A stretch of 64,000 nucleotides of DNA, taken from the NCBI GenBank assembly GCA_963921825.1, contig OY997592.1, forward strand, positions 52,286,336 to 52,350,335, written 5' to 3'. Within the stretch, counting starts at the first letter, position 1; each line of letters begins with the position of its first letter. Source of the DNA: Erodium maritimum. Its lineage: Eukaryota; Streptophyta; Magnoliopsida; Geraniales; Geraniaceae. The position numbers and the translations under genes were made by a program. The notes under the pieces were generated by a model. That model made no database searches. It saw only the letters and a list, made by a program, of their open reading frames with translations, and was not told where the DNA came from. Below, one piece after another: positions 31,016 through 43,027 of this stretch.

Positions 31016-33883
31016 TGTAATAACCACTTCTGGTCAACGTCAGTCAAACCTGCGAAAAACAGGAAAATTTAAAAATTTTAAGACAGACACTTAACTTAAC
31101 TTAAATTGACCCCGAGGGTCATGCCGGACTTAAGTTGACCCCGTTATCGACTAAAATGAGTTACGGGGGACTCAGGGCAACTTCCTGGTCATTTTGGGAA
31201 AGATTGATTTTTCGCTGGAAAAGTCACCCGAGCGACGTTTTGGTCCATTCGAGGACCGTTTTGGACCCGAAAAGCTTAGCCGTCGTCGTAGCGGTCTTAG
31301 TTGGGCCGTTTCCTTGAAGCCCGTCCAGTTTAAAATATTTTTGGGAAAAGTGCCCGTTCGGGGCCCGAAACGTCCGTTTTTCGCGAATCTGATTGGAAAA
31401 TATCAACTAGATATTTTCCAAAAGGTTGGGACCCACCTTGACACTTGTCAATTATATGGTGGTGTATTTTTGGAGGGAAAAGGTGTGGTTGGGAAGTGTT
31501 GGCCGACCATATTGGTTAAAGGGGGAGAAAGTTAGTTTTGTTGTTAGTTTAATTAAATTAGAAATTAGAAGAGAGGTTTTAGAGAGAGAAGGAGAAGGAG
31601 AAGAAGAGAGAAGAAGGGAGGTTGAGCTAGGGTTTGTGATCGAGCCCTTGGATCGAGTCAAAGCAAAGAGCAATCCCGTTCCCCTCGTTCTCCTCTACGG
31701 TAATACCCGAACCGATTCTCGTTTCGATTATTTTCAAGAGCTAGGGTTTGGTTATAAAATTTGGTTTAGGGTTGTGTAGAGATTAAAGAGGTGTTGGAGA
31801 CGTTTTAGAGGTGTTTGGGAGAGAAATTTCACGTTTTCCGGTGACCGGAGGCTCGGGAGGAGCTCCGGCCACCGTGGGTGGTGGCCGGCCGGCCATGTGG
31901 TGGCTGGCCGGAGGTGGCAGCAGCCACCACTTGGTGGCCGAGCCCCTCCCTCAAACCCTAGGGTCTCGGCCAAGCCTCTTGGGTGGGGCCCACGTGCTCG
32001 GTTGCTCGGGTTTTAATGTTCGGGTGGTTTAAAACGTCCCCCGGACCACTTTATCCTTAATCGAATCGAAATTTGGAATTAAATCGGAGAAGTTGTAATT
32101 AACGGGTTTTGGGAAACTTTAAACGTTAATTAATTGACTTAGAAGTCGGAATTCAATTCCGTCAAGTGCGTTGGGTTCCTTGAAATATTCTAAGACCGTA
32201 GAAACGAAAACGGGGACTTTTGGAGCCCCGGAAGGCAATTAACCAAAACCGGGCAGATTCGCCATGACGGGCGAATCTGGCACTTACGGGTCCTTTATCG
32301 GCAATATCGAGTAATTGGGAAGTTTGGGAGTGATCGGCATTGTCGGGGTTACGTTTGGGCGTTAAGTTTATTAATTTTCGGTTTACTCGTACTAGTTTAA
32401 AAGTACTTTAAATTTGTGTTCTGTTAGATCGTGCTACGGACCGAGGCAAGGGGAAGCTCGGCGAGTGACTGAGTGTGTTTCGGGTGTTGTTGGAGCGCTT
32501 TTGGGATTGTATACGAGGTAGGGAAAAGTAGCCGGATCTCGGCCCTGATTAGGGAAAGTTAATAGTAGAATTGCATGTGACACCGGGGTGTCGTGGGTTG
32601 AGTAGATTTATTTAATTATTAGAAAAGCATGATACGGGATTGTAGCGTTTAAGAGAAAGGCATGTGACACTTAGTAGTGTCGTAGGAACAGAGAACTTAG
32701 CGATAATTGAATTACTGGAGGCATATGACCATGCCCGGAGGTTGTTTGTGAAACTAGCGATTTTAGGACCGTTGGAGGCATCGAGTATGCCGGAGGTTGT
32801 CGTGCGTTTATTTAATTGTTGAGTTTGGGTGGCCTTGAGAGCCCGTATTTAATTGTTGAGTTTGGGTGGCCTTGAGAGCCCGTATTTAATTGTTGAGTCG
32901 GGGTGGCCATGAGAGCCGTGTATTTAATTTGGTGTCTTGAGTGGCAGCGAGTGCCCGTGGGGTTGTTGAACCCGAGTCTTGACTGTTGAGGTGTCTTGAG
33001 TGGCCTTGAGTGCCTGTGTGATTGAACTTGCCTGTGATTGTGATTGTGGTTACCTGGGGTGGTGAGTTCTAAAGGTCGACAGCCTGATCCGACTTAGTGT
33101 CGATGAATTGCGAGTTTTAAAGGTCGACAGCCTGATCCGACTTAGTGTCGATGAATTGCGAGTTCTAAAGGTCGACAGCCTGATCCGACTTAGTGTCGAT
33201 GAATTGCGAGTTTTAAAGGTCGACAGCCTGATCCGACTTAGTGTCGAGGAATTGCGAGTTTGAAAGGTCGACAGCCTGATCCGACTTCGTGTCGAGGAAT
33301 TGCGATAGGTCGAACCCTGACCTGATTGAGATTGGTTACTGAGCAGCTGGTGTGCGATCCTTTGTGATCTTGTTTGGTGTTGTGTCGTTTCGTTCGAGTC
33401 CTTGAGGAGGTCGTCGATAGTTGTATTGGGTCTACACTGTTTTTATCGAGTGTCGAGTCTGTTGAGGAAGGTGACGGGTTGTGGGTCAGTTGAGTACTTG
33501 AGTTGGGGACTGTAGTCCCGGTGTTGGGTTTGGTTTTAGTGTTACTGGCTTTTTCTGCTAATTATGCCATAGTCAGTCTGTTATCCGTGGAGGTGAGCGA
33601 ACGCTCACCCCTAGCTGCTTTTCCTACAGGTACTGATCACCGGACGGACTAGGTTAGCTCTTGAAGTTCATGGAGCTTGGAGCGGAGTCTGGTCTTTACT
33701 TTTGTTGAGTCTAGTGACGGATGTTGTACCCTGTCCACTTGTTGGGACGTTTTTGTATTGTAAATGCTATTATTTTGAGAAGTAAATGGAAATGTCAAAG
33801 CTTTTATTGAAAACAGGTTTCAAGTGTTCATGTTTTTAAAAGTTCGCGTCCCGAGTTCGGTTCGCTGAAATCGGGGCGTGACA
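31016..33883 (+). repeat. 5' LTR of the young gypsy element
   Basis: TGTAATAACC to GGGGCGTGACA. It includes a GC-rich block (31850-31990 with GGCCGGCCGGCC), repeats of GGGTGGCCTTGAGAGCCCG, five tandem 48-base units (33074-33313) and the GTGAGCG hairpin (33593-33608). Confidence 0.95.
33074..33313 (+). repeat. Five 48-bp tandem repeats in the LTR
   Basis: Units begin GGTCGACAGCCTGATCCGAC at 33074, 33122, 33170, 33218 and 33266. The same block is at 41410-41649. Related 48-base arrays occur in the other LTRs of the window. Confidence 0.9.
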
Positions 33884-33886
33884 GCT

Positions 33887-33898
33887 TGGTATCAGAGC
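33887..33898 (+). other. Primer binding site of the young gypsy element
   Basis: TGGTATCAGAGC, complementary to the 3' end of initiator tRNA-Met, three bases after the LTR end. Confidence 0.9.
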
Positions 33899-34500
33899 TT
33901 CAGGTTTCAAACCTCGGACTGTCCGTCACTTAGGGGGGGGAGTCGAGTCAGTGTAGACCCGTCATGTCTTGAGTCTTCTTTTTGTTTGTGCGTATGTTAC
34001 AGTATTTTGTTGCTGGCATACTGATTGTGTGTGATTGCGTGAACTGTTTTTTAACTGTCGCGGGTCGACTCAGGAGCGCTCCTGTAGTCGAACGTGACGG
34101 TGTTGATGTCAAGTCGGTACAACGTGGTTCGGGGACGCCTGAACCGGGTTGTAACTACGTGATGTCAAGGAACGAAGTTTTAAAATGAAAGGGTGAAGGT
34201 TTTAAAATTATTGGCCCTATGGGCATATGTTTGATTTTTGATTGGCCCGGTGAACGGGGGTCGTCGTGTTGTGTGGGTTGGTTTGCCGTCGCTTGTTTGG
34301 TGCACGTCGGTGCGGTCTCGTTGTGGTCTCGTTTACTAATGCTAGTATATAAAGTACGTTTAGCTTGAGCGGTGTAGCGCTTTAGTGATAAGCACGTTAG
34401 TGTAAGCTTAAGAGGGTGGACGTTAGTGCGTTTGTACTGTCGTTTTTATTTAAGTTCGCAAACTGAACGTTTGCGTGTATCCGTGCAGAGGATACTGTTT
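33899..34500 (+). other. Leader of the young gypsy element
   Basis: This is an untranslated leader between primer site and Gag start with no credible gene. The text TCGACTCAGGAGCGCTCCTG and the GGGGACGCCTGAACCGGGTT region recur in the leaders at about 59240 and, reversed, 62900-62990. Confidence 0.6.
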
Positions 34501-37092
34501 ATGGCTCGCGGTAAGCGGGGACGACCATCAGGAACGCGGGGCCAGGCACCCACGCGAGGCCGGCGGGGACGGTCAGCAGGGGCACCAGGGAGGGTGCCGA
34601 CCGTCGAGCCCGCCGACTATGCGGAGGCACAGGGTACTCCTGTCGGAGAAGACAGGAGGAGTGATGCGGGGCCGTCTGCAGGCACCCCCAGTGTTCCGCC
34701 AGTCGCGGACCCTCCAGTGATGACTGCCCTGGATGAGCTTACCAGGACCGTTCAGAGTTTGGTGGCGATCATCGCCAGCCGAGAGTCGGCTTCGCCAGCA
34801 CCAGAGGCAGCCGCAGTCCCGGTGAGGGCCGCTCAGACAGAGGATCTTACCTCCCGAGCGCTACTAGATTTCCTGAAGCTCGGGATACCTGTTTTTGTCG
34901 GGGAGCCGAATCCCGACCTGGCTGAGCGATGGATAGAGCAGGTCACACGAGACTTGGACACATCGGGTGTCGAGGATGGCCGTCGGAGAGTGTCCTTCGC
35001 GGCCCATCAGCTGAGAGACAGCGCCTACCACTGGTGGGGGCGGGTGAAGGACACGGTCGGATACGACTACAGCGTATTCCAGGAGGTATTCATGGCACAG
35101 TACTTCCCCGAGTCGGCTCGGCTGGAGCGACATCGGCAGTTCTTAGACCTGGAGCAAGGGGGGATGACGGTAGGAGAGTACGAAGCCAGGTTCACAGCCT
35201 TGGCCAGATTCGCGCCTGAGATGGTGACGAGCGAGGCGAACCGTTGCCTGCGGTTCCAGGACGGACTGAGGCTGGGCATCCGGAACCAGGTTCTCGCCTT
35301 GAGGATACGGAAGTATACCGACCTCGTGGACACCGCAGCTACAGTAGAGCAGGGCGCCAGGGATGCAGTCAGGAGCCGTGAGGTCCGACCTCGGCCGATC
35401 AGTTGGGCAGGGCCGTCAGACTCACGAGACTCGCGGAGGCAGAGGACCGCGGGATCCTTCCGACCACCGCCTCATCAGAGTGGATCGAGACAGCAGGGGT
35501 CAGTGGCATCAGTGGGGCCAGTCGCCTCAGAGAGGAGGCCGTCATGCTATCACTGCGGGCAACCAGACCACTTACATCGAGACTGTCCGACGAGGGGAGG
35601 AACCGCGGCAGTACCAGCTACTAGCCGGACAGGCCAGGGCTCGGGGTCGAGGGCTGACGAGATCAGCTGTTACCGATGCGGCCGGGCCGGTCACACTATG
35701 GCATGGTGCCGAGAGCAGTTGGGGGAGACATCAGTGCAGCGACCGCAGCAGTCGCGGACAGTACAGTCGCCCAGAGGTCGCCCTCGACAGGGTCAGCAGC
35801 CGAGATCATCACGGCCGTCTACGAGCGCACCAATTCCGAGACAGCAGCAGAGTCACGGGTATCCAGCAGCCAGTGCGCAGGGTCAGAGGCAGCAGGCCTC
35901 GCAGGGGAGAGTATATGCAGTCACCGACTCCAGAGCCCCAGGACCTAGCACGTACCGTGAGACCATCCAGGGTACGTGTTTGTTGTATCATTTATGGGCT
36001 TTGTTCTTGTTTGATACCGGGGCATCGCACTCTTTTATTTCGTCGGGTTGTGCTGAGAGGTTGGGGTTGAGCTTAGAGCCGTTGAGTCCACCCCTATGCC
36101 TGGACACCCCAGTTGGGGGTGGTGTATCGTTGACTAGAGTATGTCGTGCCTGCGAGATTAGAGTCGCAGACTGTCCTTGCCCTGGTGACCTTCTCGTGTT
36201 GGGGATGACTACCTTTGATGTGATTTTGGGTATGGATTGGTTGTCGAGGTACCGAGCCAACATCGATTGCTACAGACGACGAGTGACAGTGACAGTGGGC
36301 GGTACGAAGGTGACGTGCGTGCTGGGGAGTAAGAGTGGGGTCCTCCTGTCGGCGTTGTCTGCAGAGGAGGAAGTACCGGCTGTGCAGAGCCGAGAGTTAC
36401 CGAGAGTGGTATGCGAGTTCCCCGAGGTCTTTCCTGAGGAGTTGAGCGGGCTGCCACCGATTCGTGAGGTGGAGTTCGGGATTGACCTAGTGCCGGGAAC
36501 GGCGGCGATATCGATGGCGCCTTACAGGTTTGCGCCGGCAGAGTTGACTGAGCTGAAGCGTCAACTGGAGGAGCTTCAGCAGAAGGGGTTTATCCGTCCG
36601 AGTGCATCGCCGTGGGGAGCACCAGCACTCTTCGTGAAGAAGAAGAGTGGAGAGCTACGGATGTGTATAGATTACCGGAAGCTGAACCGGGTTACGGTGA
36701 AGAACCGGTACCCGATGCCGAGGATCGATGACTTGTTTGACCAGTTGAGAGGGGCGACTCACTTCTCGAAGATCGATCTGCGATCCGGTTATTATCAGTT
36801 GCGAGTCCGTGAGGGGGACGTCGCAAAGACTGCATTCCGGACACGCTATGGGCATTACGAGTTCCTGGTGATGCCATTCGGACTGACGAACGCGCCAGCA
36901 GCGTTCATGGACCTGATGAACAGCATCTTCCGGCCGTACCTGGATCAGTTTGTGGTGGTGTTCGTGGACGATATCCTAATATATTCGCAGAACGAGGCGG
37001 CGCATGAGGCACATCTGAGGGTTGTTCTGACCCTACTGCGCGAGCACCAGCTATATGCCAACTGGGAGAAGTGCGAGTTCTGGCTCTCTTAG
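34501..37092 (+). pseudogene. Gag, protease and reverse transcriptase part of the gypsy polyprotein (863 aa, ends at a premature TAG)
   Basis: The start is set at the ATG at 34501 ([11 protein letters not shown]), since the open frame upstream begins with GTG. Residues: Gag core about 110-270 ([10 protein letters not shown]), two CCHC knuckles at about 349 ([14 protein letters not shown]) and 390 ([14 protein letters not shown]), aspartic protease at 505 (DTGAS), and reverse transcriptase from about 670 with FVDD at 821-824. The TAG at 37090-37092 falls in CEFWLS, where relatives have a Gln before the RNase H side, so CAG to TAG is the likely change. Everything else in the frame is open. The products are the capsid-like protein and enzymes used for reverse transcription in the particle. 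Confidence 0.9.
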
Positions 37093-39408
37093 GTGAGATT
37101 CCTCGGCCACATCGTATCCCGTGACGGTATCCTGGTCGATCCGTCGAAGATCGACGCGGTCTCGAAGTGGGCACGGCCCACGAGTGTTTTCGAGATCCGC
37201 AGCTTTCTGGGATTGGCAGGCTACTATAGGCGATTTGTCCAGGATTTTGCACGACTAGCCGCACCGATGACTCTGTTAACGCGCAAGGGTGTTGGGTTCG
37301 TGTGGACAGATGACTGTGAGCGTGCGTTCGCGGAATTGAAGACTCGACTGACTACAGCTCCAGTGTTAGTGGTGCCCGAGCGAGGGATTGGCTATGATGT
37401 TTACTGCGATGCATCCGGAGAGGGACTGGGTTGCGTGCTGATGCAGTCGGGCAGAGTTGTGGCTTATGGCTCCAGGCAGTTGAAGATACACGAGCGCAAC
37501 TATCCTACCCACGACTTGGAGCTAGCAGCAGTCGTGTTTGCGCTAAAGAGCTGGCGATATTACCTGTACGGCGAGGGGTTTCAGGTGTTCTCGGATCACA
37601 AGAGCCTCAAGTACATATTTTCCCAGCGAGACCTGAACATGCGTCAGCGACGGTGGATGGAACTACTCGAGGAGTACGACTTCGAGCTACACTACCACCC
37701 AGGCAAGGCGAACGTTGTCGCCGACGCCTTGAGTAGGAAGTCGGCTCCGAGCCTCGCCAGCATATCTGTCCGAGAGTGGGACATGATGGGGGAGCTGAGC
37801 ACATTCGGGCTTGAGCTAGAGGAGGTTACTGGCGGTGTTGCCATGTGCTCCCTAGTGGCTCAGCCCTCACTGCTTGCCCAAGTGTTGGAGGCGCAGAGGG
37901 AGGACGTCGAAGCATCAGAGATCCGCGAGAGAGTCGTCAGGGGTGACGAGGTGGTGGGCTGGCAGGACAGTACTGATTGGGGACTACGGTACCGCGGGGG
38001 GCTGTTCGTACCAGTTAACTATAGAGATGCCGTGTTACGAGAGGCACACCATTCGCGTCTCGCAGTGCATCCGGGGGGCACCAAGATGTACCGTGACCTC
38101 AGGAGGCACTACTGGTGGCGCGGCATGAGGAGAGCAGTCGCAGAGTTTGTGTCGAGATGCCTTGTCTGTCAGCAGGTGAAGGCAGAGCATCAGCGTCCCG
38201 CGGGATTGTTACAGCCACTACCGATTGCTCAGTGGAAGTGGGAGCACATTACGATGGATTTCGTGTGTGGACTACCGAGATCGCCCAAGGGAAACGACGC
38301 CGTGTGGGTGGTAGTCGACCGGTTGACCAAGTCGGCCCATTTTCTGGCTATGAGGATGACAGACCCGGTCGACAAGTTGAGCAGTCTGTATATCCAGGAG
38401 ATAGTGCGCCTCCACGGGGTCCCGGTGTCGATAGTGTCTGACAGGGATCCCCGCTTCACGTCCAGGTTCTGGCCGAGTCTGCAGAAGGCACTGGGGACAG
38501 AGGTCCTACTCAGCACAGCACATCATCCTCAGACAGACGGTCAGTCTGAGCGTACCATTCAGATCTTGGAGGACATGCTGCGAGCATGTGTGCTGGATTT
38601 CAGGGGATCTTGGGAGACCCACCTGCCATTGGCCGAGTTCGCCTACAACAACAGCTTCCAGGCCAGTATCGGGATGGCACCGTTCGAAGCGTTGTATGGT
38701 AGGCCGTGTCGGTCACCAGTATGCTGGGCAGAGGTGGGGGACAAGAGTCTGCTGGGGCCAGATCTTGTCAGAGAGACGACGGAGAAGGTCACATTGATCC
38801 GCGATCGGTTGAGGACCGCGCAGAGCCGGCAGAAGAGTTATGCAGACAGGCGACGTCGACCTCTTGAGTTTGCAGTCGGGGATCACGTGTTCCTGAAGGT
38901 GAGCCCGAGGAAGGGGCTGGTGCGGTTCAGGCGCAGCGGGGGAAAGTTGGCTCCGAGGTACATAGGCCCGTTCCAGATCTTAGACAGAGTGGGAGTCGTG
39001 GCTTATCGTCTGGCGTTGCCACCGCAGCTTGGGAGAGTACATAACGTCTTCCACGTATCCCAGTTGCGGCAGTACAACGCAGACCCCTCCCACGTCATCG
39101 AGTGGACTGATATCGAGGTGGCTGATGATGTCTCCTATGAGGAGCAGCCGGTTCGGATCATGGACACACGGCAGCAGATTCTGCGGGGAGGCAAGATTAT
39201 CCGCTTGGTCCGAGTGCAGTGGAAACATCACGGAGCTGAGTCGACGTGGGAACGCGAGGACGAGGTTCGCGCGAAGTATCCCGGCCTGTTCGACTCCCGA
39301 GGTACGTCTGTTTTAAATTTCGCGGACGAAATTTCTTTAAGGGGGGTAGACTGTAATAACCACTTCTGGTCAACGTCAGTCAAACCTGCGAAAAACAGGA
39401 AAATTTAA
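37093..39408 (+). pseudogene. RNase H, integrase and chromodomain part of the gypsy polyprotein
   Basis: It is in the same frame directly after the TAG. Numbering from 37093: RNase H from about 95 ([13 protein letters not shown]), HHCC zinc region about 318-355 ([17 protein letters not shown]), and integrase core Asp 389 (MDFVCGLP), Asp 450 (VSDRDPRF) and Glu 486 (SERTIQ), which gives the classic 35-residue D-E spacing. The C-terminus ([20 protein letters not shown], then KYPGLF) is a chromodomain of the type found in chromoviruses. The frame runs on into the 3' LTR and stops at 39406-39408. Apart from the stop upstream it appears complete. Confidence 0.9.
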
Positions 39409-42219
39409 AAATTTTAAGACAGACACTTAACTTAACTTAAATTGACCCCGAGGGTCATGCCGGACTTAAGTTGACCCCGTTATCGACTAAAATGAGTTAC
39501 GGGGGACTCAGGGCAACTTCCTGGTCATTTTGGGAAAGATTGATTTTTCGCTGGAAAAGTCACCCGAGCGACGTTTTGGTCCATTCGAGGACCGTTTTGG
39601 ACCCGAAAAGCTTAGCCGTCGTCGTAGCGGTCTTAGTTGGGCCGTTTCCTTGAAGCCCGTCCAGTTTAAAATATTTTTGGGAAAAGTGCCCGTTCGGGGC
39701 CCGAAACGTCCGTTTTTCGCGAATCTGATTGGAAAATATCAACTAGATATTTTCCAAAAGGTTGGGACCCACCTTGACACTTGTCAATTATATGGTGGTG
39801 TATTTTTGGAGGGAAAAGGTGTGGTTGGGAAGTGTTGGCCGACCATATTGGTTAAAGGGGGAGAAAGTTAGTTTTGTTGTTAGTTTAATTAAATTAGAAA
39901 TTAGAAGAGAGGTTTTAGAGAGAGAAGGAGAAGGAGAAGAAGAGAGAAGAAGGGAGGTTGAGCTAGGGTTTGTGATCGAGCCCTTGGATCGAGTCAAAGC
40001 AAAGAGCAATCCCGTTCCCCTCGTTCTCCTCTACGGTAATACCCGAACCGATTCTCGTTTCGATTATTTTCAAGAGCTAGGGTTTGGTTATAAAATTTGG
40101 TTTAGGGTTGTGTAGAGATTAAAGAGGTGTTGGAGACGTTTTAGAGGTGTTTGGGAGAGAAATTTCACGTTTTCCGGTGACCGGAGGCTCGGGAGGAGCT
40201 CCGGCCACCGTGGGTGGTGGCCGGCCGGCCATGTGGTGGCTGGCCGGAGGTGGCAGCAGCCACCACTTGGTGGCCGAGCCCCTCCCTCAAACCCTAGGGT
40301 CTCGGCCAAGCCTCTTGGGTGGGGCCCACGTGCTCGGTTGCTCGGGTTTTAATGTTCGGGTGGTTTAAAACGTCCCCCGGACCACTTTATCCTTAATCGA
40401 ATCGAAATTTGGAATTAAATCGGAGAAGTTGTAATTAACGGGTTTTGGGAAACTTTAAACGTTAATTAATTGACTTAGAAGTCGGAATTCAATTCCGTCA
40501 AGTGCGTTGGGTTCCTTGAAATATTCTAAGACCGTAGAAACGAAAACGGGGACTTTTGGAGCCCCGGAAGGCAATTAACCAAAACCGGGCAGATTCGCCA
40601 TGACGGGCGAATCTGGCACTTACGGGTCCTTTATCGGCAATATCGAGTAATTGGGAAGTTTGGGAGTGATCGGCATTGTCGGGGTTACGTTTGGGCGTTA
40701 AGTTTATTAATTTTCGGTTTACTCGTACTAGTTTAAAAGTACTTTAAATTTGTGTTCTGTTAGATCGTGCTACGGACCGAGGCAAGGGGAAGCTCGGCGA
40801 GTGACTGAGTGTGTTTCGGGTGTTGTTGGAGCGCTTTTGGGATTGTATACGAGGTAGGGAAAAGTAGCCGGATCTCGGCCCTGATTAGGGAAAGTTAATA
40901 GTAGAATTGCATGTGACACCGGGGTGTCGTGGGTTGAGTAGATTTATTTAATTATTAGAAAAGCATGATACGGGATTGTAGCGTTTAAGAGAAAGGCATG
41001 TGACACTTAGTAGTGTCGTAGGAACAGAGAACTTAGCGATAATTGAATTACTGGAGGCATATGACCATGCCCGGAGGTTGTTTGTGAAACTAGCGATTTT
41101 AGGACCGTTGGAGGCATCGAGTATGCCGGAGGTTGTCGTGCGTTTATTTAATTGTTGAGTTTGGGTGGCCTTGAGAGCCCGTATTTAATTGTTGAGTTTG
41201 GGTGGCCTTGAGAGCCCGTATTTAATTGTTGAGTCGGGGTGGCCATGAGAGCCGTGTATTTAATTTGGTGTCTTGAGTGGCAGCGAGTGCCCGTGGGGTT
41301 GTTGAACCCGAGTCTTGACTGTTGAGGTGTCTTGAGTGGCCTTGAGTGCCTGTGTGATTGAACTTGCCTGTGATTGTGATTGTGGTTACCTGGGGTGGTG
41401 AGTTCTAAAGGTCGACAGCCTGATCCGACTTAGTGTCGATGAATTGCGAGTTTTAAAGGTCGACAGCCTGATCCGACTTAGTGTCGATGAATTGCGAGTT
41501 CTAAAGGTCGACAGCCTGATCCGACTTAGTGTCGATGAATTGCGAGTTTTAAAGGTCGACAGCCTGATCCGACTTAGTGTCGAGGAATTGCGAGTTTGAA
41601 AGGTCGACAGCCTGATCCGACTTCGTGTCGAGGAATTGCGATAGGTCGAACCCTGACCTGATTGAGATTGGTTACTGAGCAGCTGGTGTGCGATCCTTTG
41701 TGATCTTGTTTGGTGTTGTGTCGTTTCGTTCGAGTCCTTGAGGAGGTCGTCGATAGTTGTATTGGGTCTACACTGTTTTTATCGAGTGTCGAGTCTGTTG
41801 AGGAAGGTGACGGGTTGTGGGTCAGTTGAGTACTTGAGTTGGGGACTGTAGTCCCGGTGTTGGGTTTGGTTTTAGTGTTACTGGCTTTTTCTGCTAATTA
41901 TGCCATAGTCAGTCTGTTATCCGTGGAGGTGAGCGAACGCTCACCCCTAGCTGCTTTTCCTACAGGTACTGATCACCGGACGGACTAGGTTAGCTCTTGA
42001 AGTTCATGGAGCTTGGAGCGGAGTCTGGTCTTTACTTTTGTTGAGTCTAGTGACGGATGTTGTACCCTGTCCACTTGTTGGGACGTTTTTGTATTGTAAA
42101 TGCTATTATTTTGAGAAGTAAATGGAAATGTCAAAGCTTTTATTGAAAACAGGTTTCAAGTGTTCATGTTTTTAAAAGTTCGCGTCCCGAGTTCGGTTCG
42201 CTGAAATCGGGGCGTGACA
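39352..42219 (+). repeat. 3' LTR of the young gypsy element
   Basis: Offset by 8336 from the 5' LTR with the same length. All open frames inside both LTRs have the same sequences and relative positions. Its 48-base array is at 41410-41649 and its hairpin at 41929-41944. Confidence 0.95.
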
Positions 42220-42224
42220 TGTTA

Positions 42225-42861
42225 GATGACTAAAGATATGATACCCAGTATCATGTGCATGGCCATACTATTCTTTCAGTCACTCTCGATCAAGCGGCCG
42301 AGAACCGATATCTTTCTCATACCTCAGTATGAGGGATAAATCCCTTAGCCGTCTTTCGTCTCACTCATGTAGCCCGTCCCCAAGCCAATCCTGGCCGTTA
42401 TGGAAGCCCTGTTACGGACAACGTTAGGCTCAGGTCAAACTCAGTTGTTGACTACATAGCGATCACAAAGACTCCTTGGTCTAAGGATACATGACAAGCT
42501 ACGACACTGAATATGTTCATGACTTAATTATGGCACATATTCAGGGCGGGTCGTCCAATATCATGTCCCACATGATATCTATGATCAGACTCCGGAATCC
42601 CATTCCAATGACTAACAGAACGTAAGTCATAAAGAGCCATCTTTCATACTAGTCGCTTCTAATGAAGCTTTGTTGACTAGGGACCCATCGAGTATGATCT
42701 ATCTAAATCTATGGTTCTATTCGCATGGTGGGCATAGATCAGAGCACACATCGATATATTACTCCAACACATAAGTAATATAAAGCCGTTTTGATTTTAT
42801 TGCTAATGATGATATATACATTTGGACATTTAGGATTGAACTATGGGCACTAAGACTAACA
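42225..42861 (-). repeat. Copia 3' LTR, proximal part
   Basis: It continues from 31015 after the gypsy element and its duplicated TGTTA, ending CTAAGACTAACA. It aligns with 48993-49629. Confidence 0.9.
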
Positions 42862-43027
42862 ATCTCCCACTTGCCCTAGTTCCAATCTAAACTCCAATAT
42901 GTCCCCATCGACTTTACATGTCTAACATGTTCAGGCAGCGACACCGCCTTAGTCAAAGGGTTGGCTATGTTATCATCTGTTGCAATATAGGTTATCTTCA
43001 CTTCATCTCAATTCAGTGTTTCTCTGA

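Larger units (their letters stand above)
31011..42224 (+). mobile_element. Young Ty3/gypsy element, Tekay/Del-like chromovirus (11.2 kb)
   Basis: The element is 31016-42219 with target duplication TGTTA at 31011-31015 and 42220-42224. LTRs 31016-33883 and 39352-42219 are both 2868 bases, and I found no difference in the parts compared. The primer site TGGTATCAGAGC is at 33887-33898 and the polypurine tract AAGGGGGGTAGA at about 39339-39350. One long frame encodes Gag, protease, reverse transcriptase, RNase H, integrase and a chromodomain-like end, broken by a single TAG. It is inserted in the 3' LTR of the copia element. The clade is judged from gene order, LTR size and the C-terminal chromodomain. 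Confidence 0.9.

Noticed and set aside
31135-31779. Short ORFs in the gypsy LTRs, identical in both copies
   Set aside because: Identity comes from the recent duplication of the LTR, not from selection on proteins.
34426-34500. Longer N-terminus of the gypsy Gag starting at 34426
   Set aside because: The frame there begins with GTG. The first ATG, with a normal basic Gag start, is at 34501.
35363-36070. Long second-frame ORF overlapping gag
   Set aside because: It is a shadow of the gag/protease frame in a GC-rich region. It has no domain and unusual composition (many Arg and Gly).
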